DNA from: an uncultured Mollicutes bacterium
GTDB taxonomy: Bacteria; Bacillota_I; Bacilli_A; RF39; UBA660
Direction: 5' to 3'
DNA: 27,444 nucleotides
NCBI GenBank assembly: GCA_900543055.1
Contig: UQQI01000019.1
Span: forward strand, 1 to 27,444
Below are positions 1-7,883 of this stretch, piece after piece. Under the pieces are notes generated by a model. The model did no database searches and was not told where the DNA came from. It was given only the letters and a program-made list of their open reading frames with translations. The position numbers were made by a program, and so were the translations under genes. The stretch's first letter is position 1, and each line of letters opens with the position of its first letter.

Positions 1-1
1 A

Positions 2-76
2 CAAGAAGTTTCAGCTTTAGTATATAAACCATTAGAAGATAATATATTTAATTATAGAATTGAGGAGATAAAATGA
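2..76 (+). CDS. 3' end of an unidentified upstream gene
   Basis: A reading frame is open from the left edge and ends in a TGA that overlaps the argS start (ATGA). The visible 24 residues end in NYRIEEIK and carry no recognisable motif. In B. subtilis the gene before argS is ywiB (DUF1934). That position makes a YwiB-like protein possible, but the sequence itself does not show it. The ATGA overlap and the SD-like GAGGAG just before it suggest translational coupling to argS. Confidence 0.5.
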   Translation, partial: QEVSALVYKPLEDNIFNYRIEEIK

Positions 77-1821
77 GTTTATATAAAGAGTTAAAAGATA
101 GTTTAATACAAATAGTAAAAAATGCTGGATATGAAGAAGAAAATATTGCACTAGAAACATCGAATAGAAAAGATTTAGGAGAATATCAGTTAAATGATGC
201 TATGCAACTTGTTAAGAAATATCATACTAACCCAAGAGAAATAGCAACTAATATTGTTAATGAATTAGAAAAAGATGGTAGATTTGTAAATATAAATATT
301 GCAGGACCTGGATTTATCAATTTTACTTTAAGTGATGAATATAAAAAAGAAATAATAAACAAAGTTAATACTGATTTATTTAGCAATATTGATAAGAGAG
401 AGAAGAAAGACATAATTTTAGATTATGGAGGAGCAAATGTTGCAAAAGCATTACATGTAGGTCATTTAAGAAGTGCTAATTTAGGAGAAGCGTTGAAAAG
501 ATTAGGAAAGTTAGTAGGGTATAATGTTTTAGGAGATGCTCACTTAGGAGATTATGGAAGACCACTTGGCCTTGTAGTTTTAGAAATAAAAAAGATGTAT
601 CCAAATTTAGCATATTTCAATGAAGAATACACAGGTGACTATAGTGAAGTAGAATTACCAATAACAAATGCAGATTTAGAGAAGATTTATCCATTAGCAA
701 GTACAAAATCAAAAGAAGATGAAGAATATCTAGAAGAAGCAAGAGAAGTAACAAGAAAAATTCAAAGTCATGAAAGAGGATATTATGACATTTGGAAAAG
801 AGTTGTAGAAATTTCTAAAAAAGATATTAAAGCTGTTTATAATAGTTTATATGTTGATTTCGACCTATGGTATGGTGAAAGCGATGCAATGGAATATTTT
901 GATGAGCTAGAAAAAATATATAGAGATAAAAATATTCTAGTAAAGAGTAACGGAGCAGAAGTTGTAGAAGTAAGTTCTGAAGAAGATAAAGCGGAAGTTC
1001 CCCCATTATTATTTATTAAATCAAATGGAACTATTTCTTATGAAACAACAGACTTAGCAACAATTTTACAAAGAAGAAAAGAATATAATCCAGATGAAAT
1101 ATGGTATGTTGTAGATGGAAGACAAGGACTGCATTTTGAACAAGTTTTCCGTGCTGCTAGAAAAGCAGAATTAGTAAGAGATGATGTAAAACTTGAACAT
1201 ATTGGATTTGGAACTATGAATGGTCAAGATGGAAAGCCATTTAAGACAAGAGATGGTGGAGTAATGACTCTTAAGAGTTTGATTGACTTAATAAATAATG
1301 AAACACTAAAGAAAATAACTAGTGAATCAATGACAAAGGAAGAAAAAGAAAAGATATCTAGAACAGTTGCTATTGCAGCCTTAAAATATGCAGACTTCTT
1401 ACCATTTAGGGCAACAGATTATGTATTTGACCCAGAAAAATTTGCAGACTTAGAGGGAAAAACAGGACCATATTTACTATATTCAACAATTAGAATGAAA
1501 TCATTACTTAATAAAGCAAAAGATATAAAACAAGAAACATTGAAAAAATTAAATAGTCAAACTGAGCAAGAATTAGCATTGGCTATCCTTAATTTACCAA
1601 CTGCAATAAATAAATCATTAGATTCAAAATCAATGAACGAAATAGCTGAATACTTATATAATATTACATCACTATATAATAAATTTTATTCAGAAAACAA
1701 AGTTTTAACTGAAGAAGACAAAGAATTACAAGAGTCTTGGTTAGTACTTACAAATGTAGTTTATAAAATAAATATTTTACTTTTAAATACATTAGGTATA
1801 GAAGTTCCAGAAAAAATGTAA
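73..1821 (+). CDS. argS: Arginine--tRNA ligase (ArgRS)
   Basis: Class I aminoacyl-tRNA synthetase of 582 aa that charges tRNA-Arg in the cytoplasm. The N-terminal Add-1 type domain (about 1-100) holds the IAGPGFINF block. The HIGH signature appears as HVGH at 128-131 within ANVAKALHVGHLRS. A NGQDGKPFKTRDGG segment near 385-398 lies where the KMSK-like loop belongs; ArgRS often lacks a strict KMSK. The C-terminal DALR anticodon-binding domain (about 455-582) ends in the typical LGIEVPEKM. Length and block order match the family. The start is supported by GAGGAG at 62-67 and the ATGA overlap with the preceding frame. No separate promoter is visible, so it is probably co-transcribed with the upstream gene. 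Confidence 0.97.
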   Translation: MSLYKELKDSLIQIVKNAGYEEENIALETSNRKDLGEYQLNDAMQLVKKYHTNPREIATNIVNELEKDGRFVNINIAGPGFINFTLSDEYKKEIINKVNTDLFSNIDKREKKDIILDYGGANVAKALHVGHLRSANLGEALKRLGKLVGYNVLGDAHLGDYGRPLGLVVLEIKKMYPNLAYFNEEYTGDYSEVELPITNADLEKIYPLASTKSKEDEEYLEEAREVTRKIQSHERGYYDIWKRVVEISKKDIKAVYNSLYVDFDLWYGESDAMEYFDELEKIYRDKNILVKSNGAEVVEVSSEEDKAEVPPLLFIKSNGTISYETTDLATILQRRKEYNPDEIWYVVDGRQGLHFEQVFRAARKAELVRDDVKLEHIGFGTMNGQDGKPFKTRDGGVMTLKSLIDLINNETLKKITSESMTKEEKEKISRTVAIAALKYADFLPFRATDYVFDPEKFADLEGKTGPYLLYSTIRMKSLLNKAKDIKQETLKKLNSQTEQELALAILNLPTAINKSLDSKSMNEIAEYLYNITSLYNKFYSENKVLTEEDKELQESWLVLTNVVYKINILLLNTLGIEVPEKM

Positions 1822-1828
1822 AAAAGTA

Positions 1829-1857
1829 TTGTCAAGATAAAAGATATATGTTATAAA
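1829..1857 (+). promoter_or_regulatory. Promoter of rpoE
   Basis: TTGTCA at 1829-1834, a 17-bp spacer and TATAAA at 1852-1857, starting just after the argS stop. The leader to the rpoE start is about 55 nt and contains an A/T-rich inverted repeat (AATTTTTCTA near 1868 with TAGAAAAAATT near 1888) whose role I cannot tell. Confidence 0.65.
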
Positions 1858-1917
1858 ATTTAATGGTAATTTTTCTACCAAATTTTATAGAAAAAATTGT
1901 ATATAGGAGGACTACCT

Positions 1918-2370
1918 ATGAGTATTAAAATGAAAAAAGAAGAATTAGAATTAATTTCTAACAAAGATATTGCTGCTATGATATTAGAAGATAGCAAAAG
2001 AACATTAAATACTGCTGATATATTCAAAAAGATTATTAAACTATTAGAATTACCAGAAAGTACATTCGAAGCAAAGATTGCTGATTTTTATACTGCACTA
2101 TCTACAGATAAGAGATTTATTCTATTACCAAACGGAAAATGGGATTTAAGATCTAATCATACCTCAGATAAAGTTATAAAAATCACAACAGAAGATGATG
2201 AAGACGATGACGAAGAAGAGGAAACTGAAGAAGAAAAACTTGAAGATATTCAAGACTTTGAAGATAACTATGATGACACAGACGATGACAGTGATTATGA
2301 TGATGATGCTAATGAAGAATTAAAAGATTTAGTAGTTATAGATGAAGATGAATTAGAACTAGAACAATAA
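1918..2370 (+). CDS. rpoE: DNA-directed RNA polymerase delta subunit
   Basis: Small accessory subunit of Firmicute RNA polymerase that destabilises open complexes and helps enzyme recycling. About 150 aa. The N-terminal HARE-HTH domain (about 1-90) includes ISNKDIAAMILEDSKR and ends in the conserved KRFILLPNGKWDLR. The tail from about residue 95 is almost wholly Asp/Glu, the unstructured polyanionic region typical of delta. I chose ATG 1918 because AGGAGG at 1905-1910 lies 7 nt upstream; a TTG at 1897 in the same frame has no such site. It has its own promoter and its terminator overlaps its 3' end, so it is a single-gene unit. Confidence 0.95.
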   Translation: MSIKMKKEELELISNKDIAAMILEDSKRTLNTADIFKKIIKLLELPESTFEAKIADFYTALSTDKRFILLPNGKWDLRSNHTSDKVIKITTEDDEDDDEEEETEEEKLEDIQDFEDNYDDTDDDSDYDDDANEELKDLVVIDEDELELEQ

Positions 2371-2382
2371 TCTAGTTTTTTT
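2357..2382 (+). terminator. Terminator of rpoE
   Basis: AACTAGA (2357-2363) pairs with TCTAGTT (2371-2377), followed by a T run. The left arm lies inside the last codons of rpoE. Confidence 0.8.
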
Positions 2383-2395
2383 CATCAGAAAATTA

Positions 2396-2404
2396 TGATA
2401 TAAT
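2396..2404 (+). promoter_or_regulatory. Extended -10 promoter of prfA-prmC
   Basis: TGATATAAT: a perfect TATAAT preceded by TG-n. There is no good -35; the T run of the rpoE terminator fills that position. The leader is about 25 nt. Confidence 0.65.
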
Positions 2405-2435
2405 AGGACTGACTTACGAAAGATTAGGTGAAAAT

Positions 2436-3500
2436 ATGATAGAAAGATTAGAAACGACTTTAAAAAAATATAATGATTTAGAGCAAGAATTAACTAGACC
2501 AGAAGTTTTAAGCGATGTAAAAAAGACACGTGAATATTCAAAAGAAATGGCATCACTTGCTGATATAGTTAATTGCTATAAAAAATATAAAAAAACATTA
2601 GAAGATATTGAAAGTACTAAAGAGATGGTAAAAGATCCTGACTTAGGTGATATGGCTAAAGAAGAATTAAAAGCCTTAGAAGCAGAAAAAGTAAAATTAG
2701 ATGGAGAACTTGAAATATTACTTATACCAAAGGATCCTAACGATGAGAAAAATGTTATTATTGAAATTCGTGGAGCAGCTGGTGGAGATGAAGCTAATAT
2801 TTTCGCAGGAGATTTATTTAGAATGTATACAAGATATGCAGAAAAGAAAGGTTTTTCATATCAAGTATATAACTCAGTAGATGGTACTGCAGGAGGATTT
2901 AGCCAAATAGAGTTCATTGTAAAAGGAAAAGGAGCATATTCTTTACTTAAATATGAATCTGGTTCACATAGAGTTCAAAGAGTTCCAGTAACGGAATCAA
3001 ATGGTAGACTTCAAACATCAACAGCAACAGTATTAGTTATGCCAGAAGCGGACGATGACATTGAAGTAGAAATTAACCCAAATGATTTAAGAATAGATAT
3101 TTATCGTTCAAGTGGTTGTGGAGGACAAGGAGTAAATACAACAGATTCAGCAGTAAGAATTACTCACTTACCTACAAATACAGTAGTTACTTGTCAAAAT
3201 GAAAGAAGTCAAATTCAAAATAAAGAGCAAGCTATGAAAGTATTAAAATCAAGATTATATGAATTACAAGAACAAGAAAAAGCAGAAAAAGAAGGAAAAG
3301 AACGTCGTAGTAAAATTGGAACAGGTGACAGAGCCGAAAAAATAAGAACATATAACTATCCACAAAATAGAGTTACTGATCATAGAATAGGATTTACTAC
3401 AAAGAACCTTGATAGAGTAATGGACGGAGATTTAGACGATATATTAAATGCACTAATCCAAGAAGACCAAAAAAGAAAACTTCAAGGTGAAGAAGAATAA
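2436..3500 (+). CDS. prfA: Peptide chain release factor 1
   Basis: Class I release factor of 354 aa that reads UAA and UAG and triggers peptide release. The GGQ catalytic motif is at 229-231 (SSGCGGQGVNTTDSAVR). The codon-reading tripeptide is PVT at 184-186 (RVPVTESNGR), the PxT type that marks RF1 rather than the SPF of RF2. An N-terminal coiled-coil domain (about 1-100), conserved HRVQR and the C-terminal ALIQEDQKRKL tail complete the family pattern. AGGTG lies 5 nt before the ATG. The stop codon directly abuts the start of prmC, whose product methylates the GGQ glutamine; this is the standard prfA-prmC pairing. Confidence 0.97.
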   Translation: MIERLETTLKKYNDLEQELTRPEVLSDVKKTREYSKEMASLADIVNCYKKYKKTLEDIESTKEMVKDPDLGDMAKEELKALEAEKVKLDGELEILLIPKDPNDEKNVIIEIRGAAGGDEANIFAGDLFRMYTRYAEKKGFSYQVYNSVDGTAGGFSQIEFIVKGKGAYSLLKYESGSHRVQRVPVTESNGRLQTSTATVLVMPEADDDIEVEINPNDLRIDIYRSSGCGGQGVNTTDSAVRITHLPTNTVVTCQNERSQIQNKEQAMKVLKSRLYELQEQEKAEKEGKERRSKIGTGDRAEKIRTYNYPQNRVTDHRIGFTTKNLDRVMDGDLDDILNALIQEDQKRKLQGEEE

Positions 3501-4325
3501 ATGACAATAGAAGAATTATTAGTCTTTGGAAAAAATCATTCCCATAGTGAACATGCCAAAATTTTATTAGCAGAGTTATTAAATAAGAATTCATTAGAAC
3601 TTTTAAATTATTTAGATGAAAAAGTAGATGATAAAATATCTAATGAGTATAAAAGGCAAATACTAGCACTTGAAGAGGGAAAACCTCTTCAATATGTTAT
3701 TGGAAATGTAAATTTTTATGGAATTAAGTATTACATAAATGAGAATGTATTAATACCAAGATTTGAGACTGAAGAACTAGTAGAAAATACAATTAAATAC
3801 GTGAATAAGTATTTCACAGAACCTGTGGATATAATTGATTTAGGTTGTGGAAGTGGAGTAATAGGATTAACTTTAGAAAAAAAGATTTCAACAAAATCTG
3901 TGGATTTAATAGATATTAGCAAGAAAGCTCTAGAAGTGACTAAAGTAAATAAAGAAAATTTAAAATCAAATGCTAATTTATATCAAAATGATTTTTTAAA
4001 AAATATAGAAAAAAAATATGATGTAATTATTAGTAATCCACCTTATATTAAAAATAATGAACAAATAGAACAAATTGTTAAAGATAATGAGCCACATCTT
4101 GCATTATATGCAGGGGATGAAGGTTTAGATTGCTATGAAAGCATATTAAGAGATGCTGGTAAAAATTTAAAAGAAAGAGCAATTATTGCTTTTGAAATAG
4201 GTTATACTCAAGCAGAAGATATAAAAACATTAGCAAGCAAGTATTTAGATAATATAAGAATAGAAGTAAAAAAAGATTTATCAGAAAAAGATAGAATGTT
4301 ATTTATTTTTAAAAATATTGAATAA
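3501..4325 (+). CDS. prmC: Release factor glutamine N5-methyltransferase
   Basis: SAM-dependent methyltransferase of 274 aa (also called HemK) that methylates the Gln of the release factor GGQ motif. The N-terminal substrate-binding region includes GKPLQYVIGNVNFYG. The SAM-binding block is IIDLGCGSGVIGLTL (about 110-125). The catalytic NPPY motif is in DVIISNPPYIKNN (about 175-190). The ATG directly follows the prfA TAA with no gap, and AAGGTGA inside the end of prfA serves as its ribosome binding site, so translation is probably coupled. A GC-rich hairpin follows. Confidence 0.95.
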   Translation: MTIEELLVFGKNHSHSEHAKILLAELLNKNSLELLNYLDEKVDDKISNEYKRQILALEEGKPLQYVIGNVNFYGIKYYINENVLIPRFETEELVENTIKYVNKYFTEPVDIIDLGCGSGVIGLTLEKKISTKSVDLIDISKKALEVTKVNKENLKSNANLYQNDFLKNIEKKYDVIISNPPYIKNNEQIEQIVKDNEPHLALYAGDEGLDCYESILRDAGKNLKERAIIAFEIGYTQAEDIKTLASKYLDNIRIEVKKDLSEKDRMLFIFKNIE

Positions 4326-4338
4326 AAATAGAGATAAC

Positions 4339-4369
4339 GCCTCACAAGTATTATGAAAGTGAGGCTTTT
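4339..4369 (+). terminator. Hairpin between prmC and spoIIR (terminator and possible SD-masking)
   Basis: GCCTCAC (4339-4345) pairs perfectly with GTGAGGC (4359-4365), followed by TTTTATT. It can end the prfA-prmC transcript. The right arm contains GAGG (4361-4364), the only SD-like sequence for spoIIR, 8 nt before its ATG. Confidence 0.7.
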
Positions 4370-4372
4370 ATT

Positions 4373-4879
4373 ATGAAAAAAATTGTTCTTGTATTAGCAG
4401 TTATAATAGGTATTTTATGTATTAACAAAACAGAAAAAGTAATTATACCAAAAGAATCCATTAGACTTAGAGTGATTGCGAATAGTGACTATTCAAAAGA
4501 TCAGAATCTAAAAAAGAAAATAGTAAAAAACTTATCAACAAAATTTGCGGAAACAAATAATTTAAAAAATATTCAAGAAACAAGAAACTATATAAATAAA
4601 AAATTACCAGAATTCACAGAAATTGTTGATAAAACTATAAAAGAAAATAATAGTGATAAAAATTTTAAAATAAATTATGGAAAAAATTATTTTCCAAGAA
4701 AAGAATATAAAAATGTAATTTATGAAGAAGGAGAATATGAATCAGTTGTTATAACGATAGGTGACGGGAACGGAAAAAATTTCTGGTGTGTTTTATTCCC
4801 ACCTCTTTGTATGCTTGATGAAGATAGTAATATAGAATATAGTTCATTAGTTAAAGAAATAATAGATAAGTATTTTTAA
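4373..4879 (+). CDS. spoIIR: Stage II sporulation protein R
   Basis: In B. subtilis SpoIIR is made in the forespore under sigma F, is secreted into the intermembrane space and triggers SpoIIGA to process pro-sigma E. Here it is 168 aa with an N-terminal membrane/signal segment (about 4-17). The family hallmark RLRVIANSDYSKDQ is at about 30-45, and the conserved C-terminal WCVLFPPLCMLDE is present. Homologues I recall are longer (about 220-255 aa), so this is a compact version. Its place next to prfA-prmC matches B. subtilis. No sigma-F-like promoter fits in the 47-bp gap, so any such promoter would have to lie within prmC. Confidence 0.88.
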   Translation: MKKIVLVLAVIIGILCINKTEKVIIPKESIRLRVIANSDYSKDQNLKKKIVKNLSTKFAETNNLKNIQETRNYINKKLPEFTEIVDKTIKENNSDKNFKINYGKNYFPRKEYKNVIYEEGEYESVVITIGDGNGKNFWCVLFPPLCMLDEDSNIEYSSLVKEIIDKYF

Positions 4880-4893
4880 TAATTGAATAGAAT

Positions 4894-4930
4894 AGAATAT
4901 ATAGCAGAAACTTATATATTCTTTATTTTA
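4894..4930 (+). terminator. Terminator of spoIIR
   Basis: AGAATATATA (4894-4903) pairs perfectly with TATATATTCT (4913-4922), followed by TTATTTTA. Confidence 0.65.
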
Positions 4931-4961
4931 CGTTAAATTACATACGATTTAGCCTATTTAA

Positions 4962-4990
4962 TTGACAAAATATAGCGAATTTCTTATTAT
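4962..4990 (+). promoter_or_regulatory. Promoter of murA
   Basis: Consensus TTGACA (4962-4967), a 17-bp spacer and TATTAT (4985-4990). It is among the best -35/-10 pairs in the window. The leader is about 70 nt. Confidence 0.75.
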
Positions 4991-5068
4991 AAGATTGAAA
5001 AACAAGAAACTGTATCAAGTTTTAATTTTAAAATTAAATATATAAGAGAGAAAATGGAGGAAAAAGCT

Positions 5069-6322
5069 ATGAAGATTATGGAAATAGAAGGTGGAAGAGA
5101 ACTTTCTGGAACTATAAGAGTAAGTGGTGCGAAAAATGCGACCGTTGCACTTATTCCTGCTGCCATATTAACAGATGAAGAAGCAACAATTTGTAATATC
5201 CCAGAAATAACTGATACTGATGCATTATGTGATATTTTAAAAGAATTAAATGTGGATGTAAAAAGAGCAAGTGAAAGTATTATTATTAATCCAGAACATA
5301 TGCAAAATATTGAAATAAAAGAAGAATATTCAAAAAAATTAAGAGCATCATACTATTTTATGGGAGCACTCCTTGGAAAATATAAAAAAGCAGTAATGTA
5401 TTTTCCTGGAGGATGTTCAATAGGAGCAAGACCAATTGATTTACACTTAAAAGGATTTGAAGCATTAGGAGCAACTGTTACAAATGAAAAAAACAAATAC
5501 ATTGTAGAAGCAGAAGAGTTACACGGAGCAAATATTTATTTAGATATTGCATCAGTTGGTGCGACAATAAACATTATGTTAGCTGCAGTAAGAGCTAAAG
5601 GAAAAACAGTAATTGATAATGCAGCTAAAGAACCAGAAATAGTAAATGTAGCAACATTCTTAAATAATATGGGAGCAAAAATTACAGGAGCAGGTACTTC
5701 AACAATAAAAATAGAAGGTGTTGATCATTTAACAAAATGTTTCCATGAAGTGATACCAGATAGAATTGAAGCAGGAACTTACATTATTATAGGAGCATTA
5801 TGTGGAACTCCAATAAAAGTAGATAATGTTATACCAGAACATATTGATTCACTTTTATCAAAATTAGAAGAGATGGGAGTAGAATTAGAAGTAGGACAAG
5901 ATTATGTAATAGTTTCAAATCAAGGTAATAGAAGAGCAACAAGTATAAAAACTGCTGTTTACCCAGGTTTTGCAACAGATTTACAACAACCATTTACAGT
6001 ATTACAGACACAATGTAATGGAAAAAGTAAAACTACTGAAACAATTTGGGAAAATAGATTTATGCATGTACCATATTTAAAAGAGTTAGGTGCAGATATA
6101 ACTGTTAAAAATCAAACCGCAACAATAGTTGGTCCAACAAAATTAAAAGGATCATCAGTAGTTGCAACGGACTTAAGAGCTGGAGCAGCAATGGTAGCAG
6201 CAGGTCTATTAGCAGAAGGAAAAACTACAATAACTAATGTAGAACACATACTAAGAGGATATGAAAATATAATAGATAAATTAACAAACGTAGGTGCTAA
6301 AATTACTCTTAAAGAAATATAA
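5069..6322 (+). CDS. murA: UDP-N-acetylglucosamine 1-carboxyvinyltransferase
   Basis: First committed enzyme of peptidoglycan synthesis; it transfers enolpyruvate from PEP to UDP-GlcNAc. 417 aa from the chosen start, with two EPSP-synthase-like domains. K22 and N23 (SGAKNA) are present. The active loop is GGCSIGARPID with the catalytic, fosfomycin-binding Cys at 116, so no Cys-to-Asp resistance change. LRAGAAMV and RGYENIIDKL are conserved C-terminal blocks. ATG 5069 is preferred because GGAGG (5056-5060) is 8 nt upstream; the in-frame ATG at 5054 overlaps that site and is unlikely. Its presence shows the organism makes a wall. It has its own promoter and terminator. Confidence 0.96.
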   Translation: MKIMEIEGGRELSGTIRVSGAKNATVALIPAAILTDEEATICNIPEITDTDALCDILKELNVDVKRASESIIINPEHMQNIEIKEEYSKKLRASYYFMGALLGKYKKAVMYFPGGCSIGARPIDLHLKGFEALGATVTNEKNKYIVEAEELHGANIYLDIASVGATINIMLAAVRAKGKTVIDNAAKEPEIVNVATFLNNMGAKITGAGTSTIKIEGVDHLTKCFHEVIPDRIEAGTYIIIGALCGTPIKVDNVIPEHIDSLLSKLEEMGVELEVGQDYVIVSNQGNRRATSIKTAVYPGFATDLQQPFTVLQTQCNGKSKTTETIWENRFMHVPYLKELGADITVKNQTATIVGPTKLKGSSVVATDLRAGAAMVAAGLLAEGKTTITNVEHILRGYENIIDKLTNVGAKITLKEI

Positions 6323-6347
6323 TTTAATAGTTATATTTCTTTTTTTT
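6311..6347 (+). terminator. Terminator of murA
   Basis: A 12-bp perfect stem, AAAGAAATATAA (6311-6322) with TTATATTTCTTT (6331-6342), followed by more T. The left arm covers the murA stop. The T run ends directly at the GGAGG ribosome binding site of the next gene. Confidence 0.8.
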
Positions 6348-6356
6348 GGAGGTAAA

Positions 6357-7037
6357 ATGAAAAAACTATTAAAATTATTATTACTATTACTCTTAAATAT
6401 ATCCGTATATTTCATATATAATTCAACAAAAAATAGTGTATACACTATTACATCATTAGGAGATGGTGTATCATTAGGAATAAATTCATACGCAATAGAT
6501 GACTATTCCTATGCAGATTACTATAAAGATTTTAAATTAAAAGAAAAGGAAAAAGTAAAAATAATAGATTCATATTCAAAAAAAGAAATGAGTATTACAT
6601 CTCTTACTGAAAAAATAAAAACTGATAATAAATTAAAAGAAGATTTAAACTCTAGTAACATATTATTTTTAACGATAGGTTATAATGATTTATTATATAA
6701 AATTGAATTAGAAGAGAATTTAACTAATAGTAGACTACTTAGTATAACAAGAGAAATAGATAAGTCATACAATAAACTACTAAAAGAAATAAGAAAATAT
6801 TACAAAAGAAAAATAATAGTGGTAGGCTATTTTAAATCTAATAAAGATGATTATTATGTTAATAAAGGTATAAAGGAACTTAATAATATTTTGAGTAAAA
6901 ATAGTGATGTAATATTTATTGAAACATATAATCTTTTAAATAATAGAAAAGAATATTTTTCTAATCCTAATAGTTATTATCCTAATATAAAAGGTTATGA
7001 ATTAATAGGAAAATCAATTATAGATACAGTAAAATAG
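6357..7037 (+). CDS. SGNH/GDSL-hydrolase-like membrane-anchored protein, apparently without catalytic triad
   Basis: 226 aa with an N-terminal hydrophobic anchor (about 3-20) and an SGNH-type fold outside the membrane. Block I reads TSLGDGVSLG (33-41), so the usual nucleophile Ser of GDS is Gly37. Block III keeps IGYND (GxND). Block V reads SYYPNIKGYELIG where active enzymes have DxxHPN, so Asp and His are also missing. It may be a binding protein rather than an esterase; Ser39 as an alternative nucleophile cannot be excluded. ATG 6357 is chosen on GGAGG at 6348-6352; an in-frame start at 6294 would overlap murA and lacks a site. It follows the murA terminator closely and has no clear promoter, so it may rely on readthrough. 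Confidence 0.7.
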   Translation: MKKLLKLLLLLLLNISVYFIYNSTKNSVYTITSLGDGVSLGINSYAIDDYSYADYYKDFKLKEKEKVKIIDSYSKKEMSITSLTEKIKTDNKLKEDLNSSNILFLTIGYNDLLYKIELEENLTNSRLLSITREIDKSYNKLLKEIRKYYKRKIIVVGYFKSNKDDYYVNKGIKELNNILSKNSDVIFIETYNLLNNRKEYFSNPNSYYPNIKGYELIGKSIIDTVK

Positions 7038-7069
7038 CACTAAAAATAGTGGAAAAGTTTAATAAAGCC

Positions 7070-7098
7070 TTGAAAAACAATAAAAAGTTTGATATATT
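7070..7098 (+). promoter_or_regulatory. Promoter of rpmE
   Basis: TTGAAA (7070-7075), a 17-bp spacer and TATATT (7093-7098), with TG-n directly before the -10. Confidence 0.7.
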
Positions 7099-7117
7099 AA
7101 TAACGCGATTTATATCT

Positions 7118-7147
7118 ATGGCAAGAATTTTGTCATGGCGGAAGGAG
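7118..7147 (+). promoter_or_regulatory. rpmE leader hairpin next to the ribosome binding site
   Basis: ATGGCAA (7118-7124) pairs with TTGTCAT (7130-7136) with one G-U pair and a 5-nt loop, just before GAAGGAG (7141-7147). Autoregulatory leaders of L31 genes are known in Firmicutes as an RNA class. Whether this matches that class cannot be decided by eye. Confidence 0.4.
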
Positions 7148-7154
7148 AGATAAT

Positions 7155-7370
7155 ATGAAAAAGGGAATACATCCAGAGGTTAAAGATTGTACAGTAACAT
7201 GTGCATGTGGAAATACATTTACTTGTAAATCAACTAAGTCTGAGATTAATGTTGAAGTTTGTTCAAATTGTCATCCATTTTACACTGGAAAACAAAGTAG
7301 AACTTCACGTGCAGGGCGTGTTGATAAATTCAACAAGAAATACGGTTTTGATCAAAAAGAAGCTGCTTAA
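7155..7370 (+). CDS. rpmE: 50S ribosomal protein L31 (zinc-binding type)
   Basis: 71-aa large-subunit ribosomal protein. Cysteines at 12, 16, 18, 36 and 39 (CTVTCACG and CSNCHPFYTGKQ) show the zinc-binding C+ form rather than the zinc-free paralogue made under zinc starvation. The start HPEVKDC and the end VDKFNKKYGF are family-typical. It has a strong promoter, a hairpin-bearing leader, a strong ribosome binding site and a terminator at its stop codon, so it is a single-gene unit. Confidence 0.96.
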   Translation: MKKGIHPEVKDCTVTCACGNTFTCKSTKSEINVEVCSNCHPFYTGKQSRTSRAGRVDKFNKKYGFDQKEAA

Positions 7371-7383
7371 TAAGCAGTTTTTT
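7363..7383 (+). terminator. Terminator of rpmE
   Basis: CTGCTT (7363-7368) pairs with AAGCAG (7372-7377) with a 3-nt loop and a T run. It overlaps the rpmE stop. Confidence 0.75.
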
Positions 7384-7395
7384 CTTTGCTTTTTG

Positions 7396-7404
7396 TGGTA
7401 TAAT
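7396..7404 (+). promoter_or_regulatory. Extended -10 promoter of rpiB
   Basis: TGGTATAAT directly after the rpmE terminator T run; no clear -35. Confidence 0.65.
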
Positions 7405-7439
7405 AAAGAAGTAAATATAAACAAAATTGAGGAGAAAAT

Positions 7440-7883
7440 ATGAAAATAGGATTAGCAAGTGACCATAGAGGTTATAAATTAAAACAACAATTAATTGAAG
7501 AATTAGTAAAAAGAAATTATGAAGTAGAAGATTATGGAACTGATAGTGAAGAGTCAACGGATTATCCAGATTACGCATTCAAACTTGGAGAAAATGTTAG
7601 AGATAAAAAAGTTGATTTCGGAGTTGCTATATGTGGTTCTGGCATAGGAATAAGTATTGCTTGCAATAAAGTAAAAGGAGTAAGATGTGCTAAAGTAACT
7701 ACAAGAAAAGAAGCGCAAGTTACAAGAAACGATAACAATTCAAATATTGTTGCATTTGGAGAAAAAACTACAATAGAAGATGCATTAGCAATAGTAACTA
7801 CTTTTATAAACACACCATTCTCAGATTTAGAAAAACATCATAGAAGAGTAGATAAAATTATTGATTATGAGGAAAATAATTAA
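7440..7883 (+). CDS. rpiB: Ribose-5-phosphate isomerase B
   Basis: 147 aa, RpiB/LacA family; interconverts ribose 5-phosphate and ribulose 5-phosphate in the pentose phosphate pathway. ASDHRGYKLK at the N-terminus carries the phosphate/sugar-binding Asp-His. The catalytic Cys is at 65 in ICGSGIGISIACNKVKGVR. The later NDNNSNIVAFGEK block matches the family NNANVLALG segment. RpiB and LacA-type isomerases share these motifs; a single 147-aa gene without lac genes favours RpiB. GAGGAG (7429-7434) sets the start. The TAA stop shares a base with the ATG of the next gene. B. subtilis ywlF sits in the same neighbourhood. Confidence 0.92.
   Translation: MKIGLASDHRGYKLKQQLIEELVKRNYEVEDYGTDSEESTDYPDYAFKLGENVRDKKVDFGVAICGSGIGISIACNKVKGVRCAKVTTRKEAQVTRNDNNSNIVAFGEKTTIEDALAIVTTFINTPFSDLEKHHRRVDKIIDYEENN

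Noticed and set aside
7201..7443. Second frame overlapping rpmE on the same strand
   Set aside because: It is out of phase with the L31 gene, runs through the rpmE terminator and rpiB promoter, and has no recognisable protein pattern.
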